64,000 nucleotides of DNA from Cryptomeria japonica (lineage: Eukaryota; Streptophyta; Pinopsida; Cupressales; Cupressaceae), in NCBI RefSeq assembly GCF_030272615.1, contig NC_081409.1, positions 655,374,468 through 655,438,467 on the forward strand, given 5' to 3'. Made by a program: the position numbers and the translations under genes. Positions 1-11,007 of the stretch are shown piece by piece; the stretch's first letter is position 1, and each line of letters starts with the position of its first letter. A model generated the notes under the pieces. The model had not been told where the DNA came from. It made no database searches and worked only from the letters and a program-made list of their open reading frames with translations.

Positions 1-960
1 GTTAGATCTACCTTACTAAAGGATTTTACAACACTATATAAATGTTGCACCTGGTTAGAGGATTTACAATTTATAGACTTGGTTAGAGTCTTTTACCCTA
101 TTAAAGGTATCTCTTTCAACTTCTCAATTTTACAATAAAATCATTACAAATATCTGCAACTTTACATTTGAAATGTTATAGTAGATTCTATGTGCTCAGA
201 ATAAGATTACCTAGCTTGTAGCATACCTCAGTAACCCATAATGTAACTCAGTAAACCCTTCTATTTACTTGGTTCTTTGACTGTTCACTGATAACCTTCT
301 CGGTGACCTCTTTATGTCTCTGTAACAGTCTTCCTTCATACATATACACACATTTCTTTCTTCCCATGCTGTATAAATAGATCTCTTATAGTGGTGATCT
401 AATTCATTGCTTTGATCTTACAAAAAAGATTCGTCGAATGAATAACTAAACAAAATATTTCATTGGTTAGATTGACCTTGCAATCATACACAATCTTCTA
501 GTGCAATTTCCAATGTAATAACGGTTAGATGTGCCTCGGTCTTGTAACATGTTTTCATGTGCATGTCCAGGTTCAATGTATCTGGTAAAACATTTCACTC
601 GGTGAATATCAACTCAGTGAGTTAACTTTATTGCTCGGTAGCCATGAAACAATACTTGGTAAACAGCTCAGTGAATACTGTGTTTTTTGACTGCTTTCTT
701 CTGTAACCAACTAAACTGTTCATACCGACTTCGTTGTGTGTACCGACTACGTGATTCGGTAATACTAACCTACTAGAATATAATATGACTTTGAATATAA
801 AACTAATGGCAATTTGATAAGTAGTAACAAAATCAACTCAAATTAGGCCATACAAACCCCCAAATATAGATGCAATAGAGAATAACCTCATATCATGCCT
901 CTGGAAACTATTCGAATACCTGAATTGAGAAACTTAGGCCAAACAAGCCCCAAACTTAAC
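1..960 (-). repeat. Probable decayed copia-type LTR remnant
   Basis: This stretch has phrases such as GGTTAGAGGATTT and CTCGGTGA or CTCAGTAA repeated at short intervals. They resemble the U5-side phrases of the two well-defined copia LTRs in this window when those are read on the minus strand. No partner LTR or target duplication is visible because the window begins inside it. No coding sequence is recognisable. The assignment rests on texture only and the right boundary is approximate. Confidence 0.35.
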
Positions 961-2399
961 ACATGCACAATTGGCCTAGAAACTACATAGTCAAGGCCTT
1001 AAATATGTTCATTTTATTGGTTCCCAAAACCACAGATTGGAAATCAAAGAGACTTTCCAAATCCCTAATTGATCCAATCAGCCTTGGCCAACGAACAGGA
1101 ATGGTTAAAGGCCAAACTCCTCTGCACTTTAGGATCCACTATACCTAGGTGGGTATACCCTAATCTCCAAAGCATAAAGAGATTTCTTTATAATGAATTT
1201 AAATTATTGAATCTAGTTGTTTATAGGGATGGAAAACATTTTCTTACAACTATGCTTTATGATATGCTTTTAGCTTGTTTTAATCTAAAAAACTTGAGTA
1301 TAATTGAATATGAATAAAAGTTATAACATAATATTGTTGGAACTTAGAGTAATTATGAAAGAACAAGGCAAGTAAAAACTAGTAATGTATTTCTCGAGTG
1401 AGGACTTTGTGCACACTTAATTTACTCACAAGAAACCAATAACAAACTAGTGCCTTATCTGACAATTTACATGTCACTTAATGGATAGATATTTGTAATC
1501 TTTGGAGACAGTGTGAAGAAACAAGATTGTCGTTGCAATGACTTCAATGTATGCTATAAAAACAACAAAAATAATTATGTTATATTTATAACAAAAGGTG
1601 ATAAAACATTGCAAAAAATCTTATTCATATTTATCCAAAAGATTTTAAATTATCAACATCATATAACATGAAACGATCTGAAGATGAAAATAGTAAATCT
1701 TGTATATTAATTTCTTGGAATAATGGGTGTACAAAAACTGCAGACTCACAGATACTTCATGATACACTTGCTTGCACAAAATGGATTTTTATTTCTACGG
1801 ACCTACCTTACATAACAGCACTGGTTCCAACAGACAATCTCAAAAGTAATAATTTTTCCTTTTTTTAAGGATACAAAATGACTTTCTATATATATATGAA
1901 TCAAAAGATATGAGTGAAAGGACACACCCTTTCATTAGTACAAACTTAAGACTAACAAAATCCTAACCATCCATCTTAAATACTATAACTAAAATAGATT
2001 ATAATGACAAAGACTAATTCTTTCCATCCAGCCGCTGACCATATTTTTGGATATGCCAAAGATATCCTTCATCTTTATATGTGTAGGCATTGAAGATAAT
2101 GTCTCTGACTGCTATCTTTGCTATAACAAAACTTTCAATCTATTCCCTTGTTTCATTCATATCCAATGCATCCGCACAGGCAACGCACTAGTGTTTATCC
2201 TTCATAACCCATGTATCATCTACCATGCTTGGAAATCCATGATTAACAATCCCTTTACATTCATATTCAATATTCAACTTTTCTTTGAATCCTTGATGAG
2301 TGTCAATTAGCTTTTTGACCTTATTGACCCTTCTATAGCTCAATGTTTGATCCTGCAGTAGTATGTTTAACCTATCAAGGATCCTCTAGTGTGACACCA
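961..2399. other. AT-rich non-coding stretch, no gene seen
   Basis: No protein family, RNA gene or clear repeat boundary is recognisable. The open frames here are short, overlap each other and lack coding character. The right end may hold the extreme decayed 3' tail of the unknown pseudogene, because traces of charged, coiled-coil-like coding sequence on the minus strand run down to about 2400. Confidence 0.4.
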
Positions 2400-4890
2400 T
2401 GTTATCCATGTTTCTCTAGTAGACAGTCTAGAATTCCTCTAGTATCTTTTACATATTTTCAAATCATTTAGACAGTAAGACATGTGTTGTGTCTGTCCTT
2501 ATGCTCTGCATTCTTTCCTTCAATTTTTTGTTTTTCCTATGCAATTCTTTCTCAGTTTGGATTCATTTGCTATCTAGGGTACAGGTTGGTCCCTACTTCT
2601 CAAAAGTTCCTCATACAATGCTTTATATTTTCCTTCTTCTTTCACCAATATCTTCATTTGTTCTTTGTTTAGTTTTGAAATATAAACTCCCATATCTATC
2701 ATGACCATGGGATCAACTTCACCAACCTTCAACTTCATCATGTGTCAAAAATCCTTGTCCACATCTATGATCTTTGGCCTCTTATTTGGGGGATAAAGGG
2801 AACACAAATGCATAGCCTCATCATCTGCATCATATCTTGATCCAATAAAGATGGCATTCATGCCTTGAATGTCTAACTTGAATTCCTTCTTCTCTGAATG
2901 CAATAGGCTATCAAAAATAAAAGATGCACTAAGATCCCAACCTAGAAAGAGGATAATTACTACCTCTAAACGAAGTTTCCTTCCCCTTTGAGGAGTCATG
3001 GCTTCTACTTCTACATCAATATTAGGCTTCAGTTTCCTAAGCATCTTTGCCTCATTTTCTAGTGTTATATCAGGCATTGATTTGCTTAGCCTTTTTCCTT
3101 TGAAATGATACATAAAGGACTTAAATTTCTTCAATTTGATGAACTCATCATCAGAAACAAAAGAGGTATACTCCTCTAACCTAACATCTACGTCTGCATT
3201 CATCCTCACAATAGCTATGTCATATGCTTCAGTCTCCTCCTCCCTCTCAGGCCTCTTGAATCTTGAAACAACCTCATTCTCACCTGACTCGCTCTCAGCT
3301 TCTTCTTATTCTCCCATCTCTTGTAGTCTTTGTCTTTTTTCTTCTAGTTTTTGGTTCATATCCTAAATGATCTGCATAGACTCCTTGGATTCCTTGTTCC
3401 TGAAGATATCCCAGGATTCAATGTGCTCATGAAAGTAGTTGCCCAGATTTTTCCCTTTTCTACTCCGGTGGATATTACCCTCCGGGTCATAATTCTTTCG
3501 GCTTGTGTGCTCATAGAGGTTATAATCTTCTATTAACCTCTTGTCAATGATTTTGTATTCCTTTGTAGATACAATAGTGAAATCACCAAATGTAAAGTCT
3601 CAAGCAAGAAAACTTGCTTGTGGGCACCCCAAAAATGCAATGTATTTGAGACACTCATTTGCCTTACAATCTCTACATAGGCAATTTTGTTAGGTGCAGG
3701 CTTTGGTAGCACATAAGGAGCTCCTTCGAATCCAAAAACTCTAACATATGTGAAGTCCTGGCATACATACTAGTCACCCCAATTTTGATTCACCCTGGTA
3801 TCCCCATGTTCATGGGGTCTAAGAAATCTTTTGATTTCTTCTGAAAATGACCCATCAAAAGAGACTCCAAAAGCTTTGTATAAAGGTTGCACAAAAATTC
3901 TTCAAATTTGATATAGTGAGATCTCATGAACCGAGAATCCCATAGTGACACCCATAATTGAATAGGTTGCTCATGTCCATCCTTGCCATGAACATTTAGC
4001 TTTAATTTCTCAGGCCACAACCCCCTGATTCATCCATAAAACAAGACAATATCCATTAATAAAGAGTAAAACTTAAAAGATTCGTCAAGGTTATAAGGAA
4101 GGCTTAAGAAACCCTCATGCATCTTCTCAACAATATAAGTATCCTATTCGAATTGTCTCGACTCATGCATTTGTGTGTTAGCAGCAAGTACCAAAGGTCC
4201 TACCCGAGCTACATCTGGAACTTCAACTCCTCCCACTTGTCTACATGCCATATATTTATACTACAAATATTGCCTAAAAATGTTGATGTCAAATGGGGGC
4301 CCATCTTCATCTGTCAACTTTCCTTTCTCAGCCTTATGTATGGCCAAATTCCACCCATTGTACATAGTGTCCATCTTTGTATACTCTTCTAGTTTTTCAA
4401 AAGACAAAGGCACGTCAGATTTGAGACAAAGACCAAAATCCTCTTGAATGGTGGTCACTGAAAGGCAGATGAATGCTTCACCATTCGGCAATTGAATACA
4501 TCTTTTTGTGGCATTCTAAGCCCTAGCCAATGTTTTCATCAATTGGACATTCACAAAGATGTTAGGAACCACAAGTTTACCCAATCCAGTTATCCATGGG
4601 TTCAATATTGGGGTCAGCTTACTCCTCCTTGAATAATGATACAAGAACAACTCGTGACCTCTAATCCTAGTCCAGACATCACCAATTTCCTTGAAATCAT
4701 ATTCTAACCGGTCACAGATGGGAAAGTTAGCCTTAGATCTCTGAGATTTGGCTCCTATTGAGCTCATTTGATCAATCATGTCTTGATTTAATTTCTACCT
4801 CAATGCACCCTCTCCACCTTTACACTTCTTTGAGGCACTCTTAGAAACCTCAGTGACCTTTCTTTTGCCTTTTGAACTAGAGCCCTCCAT
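2400..4890 (-). pseudogene. Broken gene for an unknown ~800-aa plant protein
   Basis: The minus-strand frame starts at the ATG at 4888-4890 and can be followed to about 2400. From 4890 to 3790 it is one frame broken only by stop codons (for example near 4795 and at 4516-4518). At least one frameshift lies between 3790 and 3209, and another follows near 2600. The N-terminus is lysine-rich (KGKRK, then KKCK), which resembles a nuclear localisation signal. The middle is a mixed globular region. A later section (about 3200-3360) is rich in E, K and Q (LEEKRQRLQEMGE, then EAESESGE) and looks like a charged coiled coil. I recognise no family. It could be a captured host gene or an extra ORF of an old retroelement. 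A TATA-like CTATATATAG, now at 12619-12628, would have lain roughly 115 bp upstream of the ATG before Copia A inserted. Confidence 0.6.
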
Positions 4891-4992
4891 ATCTGAATAC
4901 CTCAGGCTTAACTGAAATTCAAAATTTTGTAGCTTAATTTCACTCCAATCTCTCTATCCACTTCACTTTTCTATGCCAATTCCTTTTAATAG

Positions 4993-4997
4993 CTTCT
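4993..4997. repeat. Target-site duplication of Copia A, left copy
   Basis: CTTCT directly abuts the left LTR and is repeated exactly after the right LTR at 12616-12620. This fixes the element's ends. Confidence 0.93.
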
Positions 4998-6605
4998 TGA
5001 TAACTCAATGATGAACCACTAATACCAAACTGGTACTGAGAGGGGGGGGTGAATCAGTACAAACACAAATACAGTCCAAAACCGGTTTGACAGCAAATAC
5101 TCCAAACGCCTGGCAAACAGGAATACTTGTTCATCATAGACTACAATCGGTAAGGCCAAGAGTGTCTAAAACAAGCATTGACCGGTTGAACACTTAGCTT
5201 TTCATTTAACTCAAAACAACACTACCATTTCACCCTCATGCATGAACAGGTAAACTATCCTCTGATCATCACAACAGTTAGTTCAGTATGGTTTATAGAA
5301 AGGCATAAAACACAGAACCATCATATGCTCAATAGGTAATAACAAAGCATCACAAGATAAAAGCATCACACATGACACACATATTTTTTTCACGTGGAAA
5401 CCCAACTGGGAAAAACTACGGTGGGGATGAATACCCACAAGCTACTTTTGAACTCTTTTGAAGTCCGCTCTATTAGGAGCCTTGTCTGGTTAAAGACATT
5501 ACAATAGGTTCTGCTAGGAACTAATCTTGTTAGGGATCACTCGGTTAAGGGATGGCTATAATACCTAGTTAAGGGTTATACCCGGTTAGGGTTACCTTGT
5601 TAGAGGATTTCTAGAACTCAATAGCTAAAGGATCTCCCGAGCTCTATAGCTTCTGAGAACTCATTAACCTTGAGTTACCCGGTTAAGGGATTTGAATCAA
5701 GCCTATTAAGACCACCTTGTTAGGGGATTTTGCATCAAGCCAGTTAAGGCTACCCTGTTAGGGGATTTCACAACTATTGAAGTGATTAGAGATCAACAGG
5801 AATTATAGTGATCTGATAACAACACTCAATGTTAATCCAGATCCATTTTGGCTCCTCTTCTCCTTCTGCACATTTACTTTGCAGGTATCTCTTTTCTCCC
5901 TTGGTCTGGCAAGAATCATGTATCTCTTCCCTTGGATACACACTCACAACTTTTCCAACAACCTTAGAAAGAACACAACATCGACCTTATAGGAAACAAA
6001 CAAGTCAAGAGCAAAAACCCTAAACCCTAAATCTGTTGGGTTAAGCAATTCAAGCGATTCAATCCTGACCATTGAATCATACTGCATTAAATGCAATAAT
6101 CTTGAATCGATCTCAAGACATTCTCCATCATCCATTTTCCACCGATTTCATGGTGGCTGATAACCCATCACGTGTTATCATCATTTGACAGACTTCGCAC
6201 ATTCCTGAGGTAGATAGGAATAGTCTTCTTCATGCTAGATCCTTCATGCACACAGAGCTTACATGGAAACATGATCTATTCTCCATTATACTACTAACTC
6301 ATCACACAAAGATCACTGATTGAGTCACACAGGCTTGAGGTGCTCCAATCAGAAATCCTGAAGTGTAAACTACCTACCAACCGGTAGTAACACAATGCTT
6401 CCATGTGCCGGTTCCCGTAACTGCATGTCGGTTCATCTTGAACAAATATGTTGCTTCACTTTGGCATATAAGCCGGTTCATACATATGTCATTTCCTCTC
6501 GCTTTTCACCTATCACATGTGTCGGTTCACACCATGTCTCATATTGACATCAATGACAACATACAATATCATTATGTCTTCATGTCAGTTCACATAATGC
6601 CAACA
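4998..6605 (-). repeat. Copia A 3' LTR
   Basis: On the plus strand it runs from TGATAACTC to TGCCAACA, so in the element's sense it begins TGTTGGCA and ends in TTATCA. The U3 part (6375-6605) holds about six CCGGTTC-like sites. The R/U5 part (about 5390-5770) holds a CACGTGGAAACCC module and repeated GGTTAAGGG phrases. Confidence 0.95.
5391..5424 (-). promoter_or_regulatory. Conserved copia LTR module with G-box
   Basis: CACGTGGAAACCCAACTGGG is followed by an A-rich AAAAAC. A recognisably homologous module (GGAAACCCAAAT, then GGGAAAAAC in the same sense) occurs in the LTRs of Copia C, a different family. This kind of short R/U5 module is shared by many plant copia LTRs. CACGTG is also the plant G-box core, but whether it acts as one here is unknown. 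Confidence 0.5.
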
Positions 6606-6617
6606 ATCTCCCCCTTT
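6606..6617 (-). promoter_or_regulatory. Polypurine tract of Copia A
   Basis: In the element's sense this reads AAAGGGGGAGAT and abuts the 3' LTR start TGTTGGCA, as expected for a plus-strand primer. Two similar tracts lie upstream of it at 6702-6713 and 6762-6771. Confidence 0.85.
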
Positions 6618-6846
6618 GGCATTGATGGCAATATACAATGATATCTTCTCTGCTTCACATCTTCTCGCCATTTGCTGCAAATATCTTTTCACTTCACTTC
6701 TTCTCCCCCTTTGACAATAATGCTAAAGTGGAGGTACAAGAATCTCTATTCCATCATGTTGCTCCCCCTAAGGAGTAGCATCCTTCAACACATCAATCAA
6801 CAAAAAATTGACTTTGCAATACCTAACTAATGTGGAACAATTACTT

Positions 6847-9800
6847 TTAGTTCACCTCCTGAAGGGACAGTACCCCTAATTCACCTCTTAAATGCACAAA
6901 TGTAGTCTTTGGGAGAGGCTTGGTGAATATGTCTACTAACTACTCCTTACTGGACACATGCTCTAGTGCAATATCTTTATTCTGAACCTTTTCCCTCAAG
7001 AAATGATACTTAAGCTCAAAATGCTTGGTTCTAGAATGTAAAACCGGATTCTTAGATATATTGATAGCACTTGTGTTATCACAGAATATACTTACCGGTT
7101 CAGATACAGGGATTTTGAAGCCTTCCAGTACATGCTTCATCCAAATTGTCTGAGTGCAGTTCATGAAAGCTGCAACATACTCCACTTCCACTATAGACTG
7201 AGAGATACAACTCTTCTTTTTACTCATCCATGAGACCAATCTACCACCGAGAAAGAATGCACCACCAGTTGTGCTCTTTCGGTCATCCACATTACCTGCC
7301 CAATCAGCATCTGTGAACACTTTCAGATTGAAATCATTGTTGTATGGGTGCCACAATCCATAGTCAACTGTTCCCTTTAGATACCTAAGAATCCGCTTGA
7401 CTGCAACCAAGTGGGATTCTCTTGGACTCTTCTGGAACCTTGTAGTAATGCCAACTGCATGTGCAATATCCGGTCTGCTATGCGCTACATAATGCAACTT
7501 ACCAATCATTGATCGGTATTCCTTCTCATCAACCAGTGCGGAATCATCCTCTTTTGTCAATTTGCAACCAGTCACCATCGGTGTACCAACCGGTTTGCAA
7601 TCTTCCATGCCAAAGGTCTTCAGTACCTCTTTGACATATTTGGACTGAGTGATAAAGATTCCATCTTCCATCTGCTGGATCTATAGTCCAATGAAGAACT
7701 TAATCTCCCCTATGAGTGACATCTCAAATTCTTTCTTCATCTCATCAGCAAACTCATGACTCATCTTTTCATCTCCTCCAAAGATAATGTCATCAACAAA
7801 AACCTCACAGATCAGGATCTGATCTCCTTCAAACTTCAAGTAGATATTGCTATCTTCACTTGTTTTCTCAATTCCAATCTTCACAAGATGGGAATGTAGG
7901 TGCACATACCATGCCCTAGGTGCTTTCTTTAGACCATATAATGCTTTATGTAGCCTGCACACCATATCACTATCTTCAGATAGGGAAAACCCATCTGGTT
8001 GCTCTATATATACCTCCTCTTCAAGTACACTATTTAGGAATGCAGATTTTACATCCATTTGATATACTTTGAACCTTTTAAAAGCTGCATATGCAAGAAG
8101 CATACAAACTCCTTCCAATCTGGCTATAGGAGCAAAGGTTTCTCCATAGTCTTCTCCTTCTTCTTGAGCATATCCTTTACATACCAATCTAGCTTTATTC
8201 CTAATCATTGGGCCATCCTCATTCAACTTGTTTCTGAACACCCATTTGGTGCCAATGACATTTTTATGCTCAGGTCTGGGTACCAAGGACCATGTACCAT
8301 TTTTCTTTATCTGATCAAGTTCCTCTTCTATTGCCTTGATCCAGTCTTCATCTTTATGAGCCTCTTTGAATGATTTAGGCTTTAATTCAAAGATCATACA
8401 TGAGTTTTCTCTAATCTTTCTTCTTGTAAGGATTCCTGCATCCTTCTCACCTATGATCTGCTTAGGATCATGATTCAACTTGACATACCAAGGAATGGTT
8501 TTAATTGGTTCTTCTTGCTTTTCTTCTTCATCCTCATCTTCATTAGTATCAGCATTCACCAGTTCAAGGACATTGTTACTAGTACTTGGTTGGCTAACAA
8601 CTGGTTCCCAGAAAGTTGCAACCGGTTCATTTATAGCTTGCTCACTGCCAGTTTCCTTAGTTTTCTTAGAGGATTCATCAACTCTTACATTGATACTTTC
8701 CATAATTCTTTGAGTCCTATTGTTGTAGCACTTGAAAGCTTTACTCTTGGTGGAATGTCCTAGAAATATTCCCTCATCACATTTAGCTTCAAATTTGCCC
8801 TGATGTTCACTCCTCTTGATGTAACATTTGCTACCAAATACCTTAAAGTAGCTAACCACAGGTGTCTTACTAGTCCAATACTCATAAGGAGTTTTGTCCT
8901 TACCTTTTTTGATGAGTACCCAGTTCATAGTGTAGACTACAGTGCTCACCGCTTCTCTCCAAAAGGTGTGAGCTACCTTTCCTTGAATCAACATGGTTCT
9001 AGCTGCTTCAACCATAGTTCGGTTATTCCTCTCTGCTAGGCCATTCTATTGTGGAGTTTGGGGGGTAGACAACTGTCTCTCGATGCCAAATTCTTCACAA
9101 TACTTGTTGAATTCACTGGAAGTGAATTCCCCTCCTTGATCAGTTCTAAGACACTTGATCCTTTTACCACTTTCCTTCTCCACTAATTCTCTGAAAGCTT
9201 TGAATTTCCCAAAGGCTTTAGACTTGTCTTTCAAGAATGTGACCCACATCATTCTTGAGCAATCATCAGTGAGGATCATGAAGTACCTATCACCCTGCAC
9301 ACTGCTAGTTTTCATAGGACCACACAAATCAGTATGTAAAAGATCAAGCAAGTTGTCAGCAGTGAAAGATTTACCTTTAAAAGTTGAGGAAGACATTTTC
9401 CCCAATTGACACTCTCTACACAAGGTATTATCCAATTTGTTTAGCACCAGCAACCCTCTAACTGCCTTGATCTTACTAGCCTTTACAATGTTATCAAAAT
9501 TTACATGACAAAGTCTCCTATGCCATATCCAACTATCATCAAGCTTAGCCATAAGATAGGTACTTACATTTGCATTCAACTAAAATAGGTTACCTTTGGT
9601 CTGCATTCCAGTGGCCACCAATTTACCATCTTTTCCTTTGATTCTACAGACTCCATTCTTGAATTGCAGAGTGAGGCCACTATCATTTAGCTGGGCAACA
9701 CTTAGAAGGTTGTGTTTGAGACCATCAACCCAGTACACATTGTCAGCACTGCTCTTTCCATTTAGAGAGATGGACCCTCTGACTTTGACCATGCATGGTA

Positions 9801-10938
9801 CATCATTGCCAAAGTGAACCACACCACCATCATACTCCTCCAAGGATAGAAACTTGCTTTGGTCACCAGTCATATGATGAGAACAACCACTATCAATGAT
9901 CCACTCATTTGAATTATCAAACTGGGAGACAAGAGCCTTCTTGTCTGCCACATCTTCCTTTACATAAACAAACACAATGTCTTCATTCTCTTCATCTTCT
10001 GATTCCTCATCTGTGACACCTTCATCAACTGCCACAAAACAGTTTCTTCGGTTTCCTCCTTTGAATTTCTTGAACCTTTCCAGTTTATCCTTGTTGTCGC
10101 TATTAGGATAGTTCATAGCAATATGTCCTATTCGGTTATAGGAAAAACATTTCAAAGGTAGCTTACCTTTGTATTTACCAGTTCCTTTTGAAAATTTCCT
10201 GGCAAGAAGAGCTTCAAATTCCATCAAAAACTCTTCATCATTCATTTCTCTACTCTAATTAGGTTTGCCATTAGTGCTAGCCTCTTTTCCTTTTCTGGAT
10301 GGTATAGAAGAGGCTTTAAATGTTGATTCTATCTTTTGAACACTACCATCAAAACTATTCAGCTCATAGGCTATCAACTTGGCTATGATGGAGTCCAAGG
10401 ATACCTTAGACTTGTCTATTAATCTCAGCTCCTGAATAGTAGTGACCCTAATTGCATAGACCAACAACAGGTATCTCAGGACTTTACTTACCACAGTGGA
10501 ATCTTCTATTTTGCCACCTACACTCTTGATTTCTCCAACAACCATTTTGATTCTTATTCCATACTGTTGAATGGTCTCTCCTTCAACCATCTGCATGTCT
10601 TCAAACTTCCCTCTCAAGCTTTCTTCCTTAGCCTGTTTTACATGCTCATCACCACCATAGATGTTTTCAAGAGCATCCCATACCTCTTTTGGATTTGCCT
10701 TGTCCTAAACATCAATAAACTCAATGTCAGATAGACTACTAATGAGGGCTTCCATGAATTGCCCATTTTCTTGTATCTCTCTCTTTTGGTCATCGGTGAG
10801 AGTACTGGTAGGAACAACATATACATTTTCAACATAACTCTAGTGTTGAACACCCATGCTTTTGATGAATATCGTCATCATGTCTTTCCATATACCAAAA
10901 TTTTCCCTATTAAACTTTGGACCTTCCCTCTTCATCAT
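6847..10938 (-). pseudogene. Copia A gag-pol polyprotein, broken by seven TAG codons
   Basis: One uninterrupted frame of 1363 codons runs from the ATG at 10938 to TAA at 6847, with no frameshift. Gag comes first (10938 to about 10100). Its zinc knuckle starts CFSYNRIGH and has lost two cysteines. Next is the protease, with WIIDSGCSHH (about 9900). The integrase follows: H-H/C-C zinc site ending CRECQLGKM, then the catalytic Asp in LLHTDL, the Asp in LRTDQGGEF, and the Glu in GLAERNN. Then comes RT, with [10 protein letters not shown] and FVDDIIFGG. RNase H is last, with TDADWAGN and CDNTSAI. Premature TAG codons are at 10840, 10705, 10255, 9580, 9046, 7681 and 6940. Most fall where relatives carry glutamine. 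No TAA or TGA interrupts the frame. The product would have been processed into virus-like-particle proteins in the cytoplasm. Confidence 0.93.
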
Positions 10939-10993
10939 TTGACTAAGATCTTTTCCTCAAGTGGTTAAGCTTACAACACAGAGGACCTGGAGT

Positions 10994-11005
10994 GCTTTGA
11001 TACCA
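10994..11005 (-). promoter_or_regulatory. Primer binding site of Copia A
   Basis: In the element's sense TGGTATCAAAGC begins 2 nt after the 5' LTR. It matches the plant initiator tRNA-Met site TGGTATCAGAGC with one mismatch. Confidence 0.88.
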
Positions 11006-11007
11006 AT

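Noticed and set aside
8470-8763. Plus-strand open frames over Copia A (also 7847-8373 and 9596-9817)
   Set aside because: They are antisense shadows of the gag-pol frame.
10638-10853. Minus-strand 71-residue frame in the Copia A gag region
   Set aside because: It is in the wrong frame. The gag frame continues through this stretch with TAG codons at 10840 and 10705.
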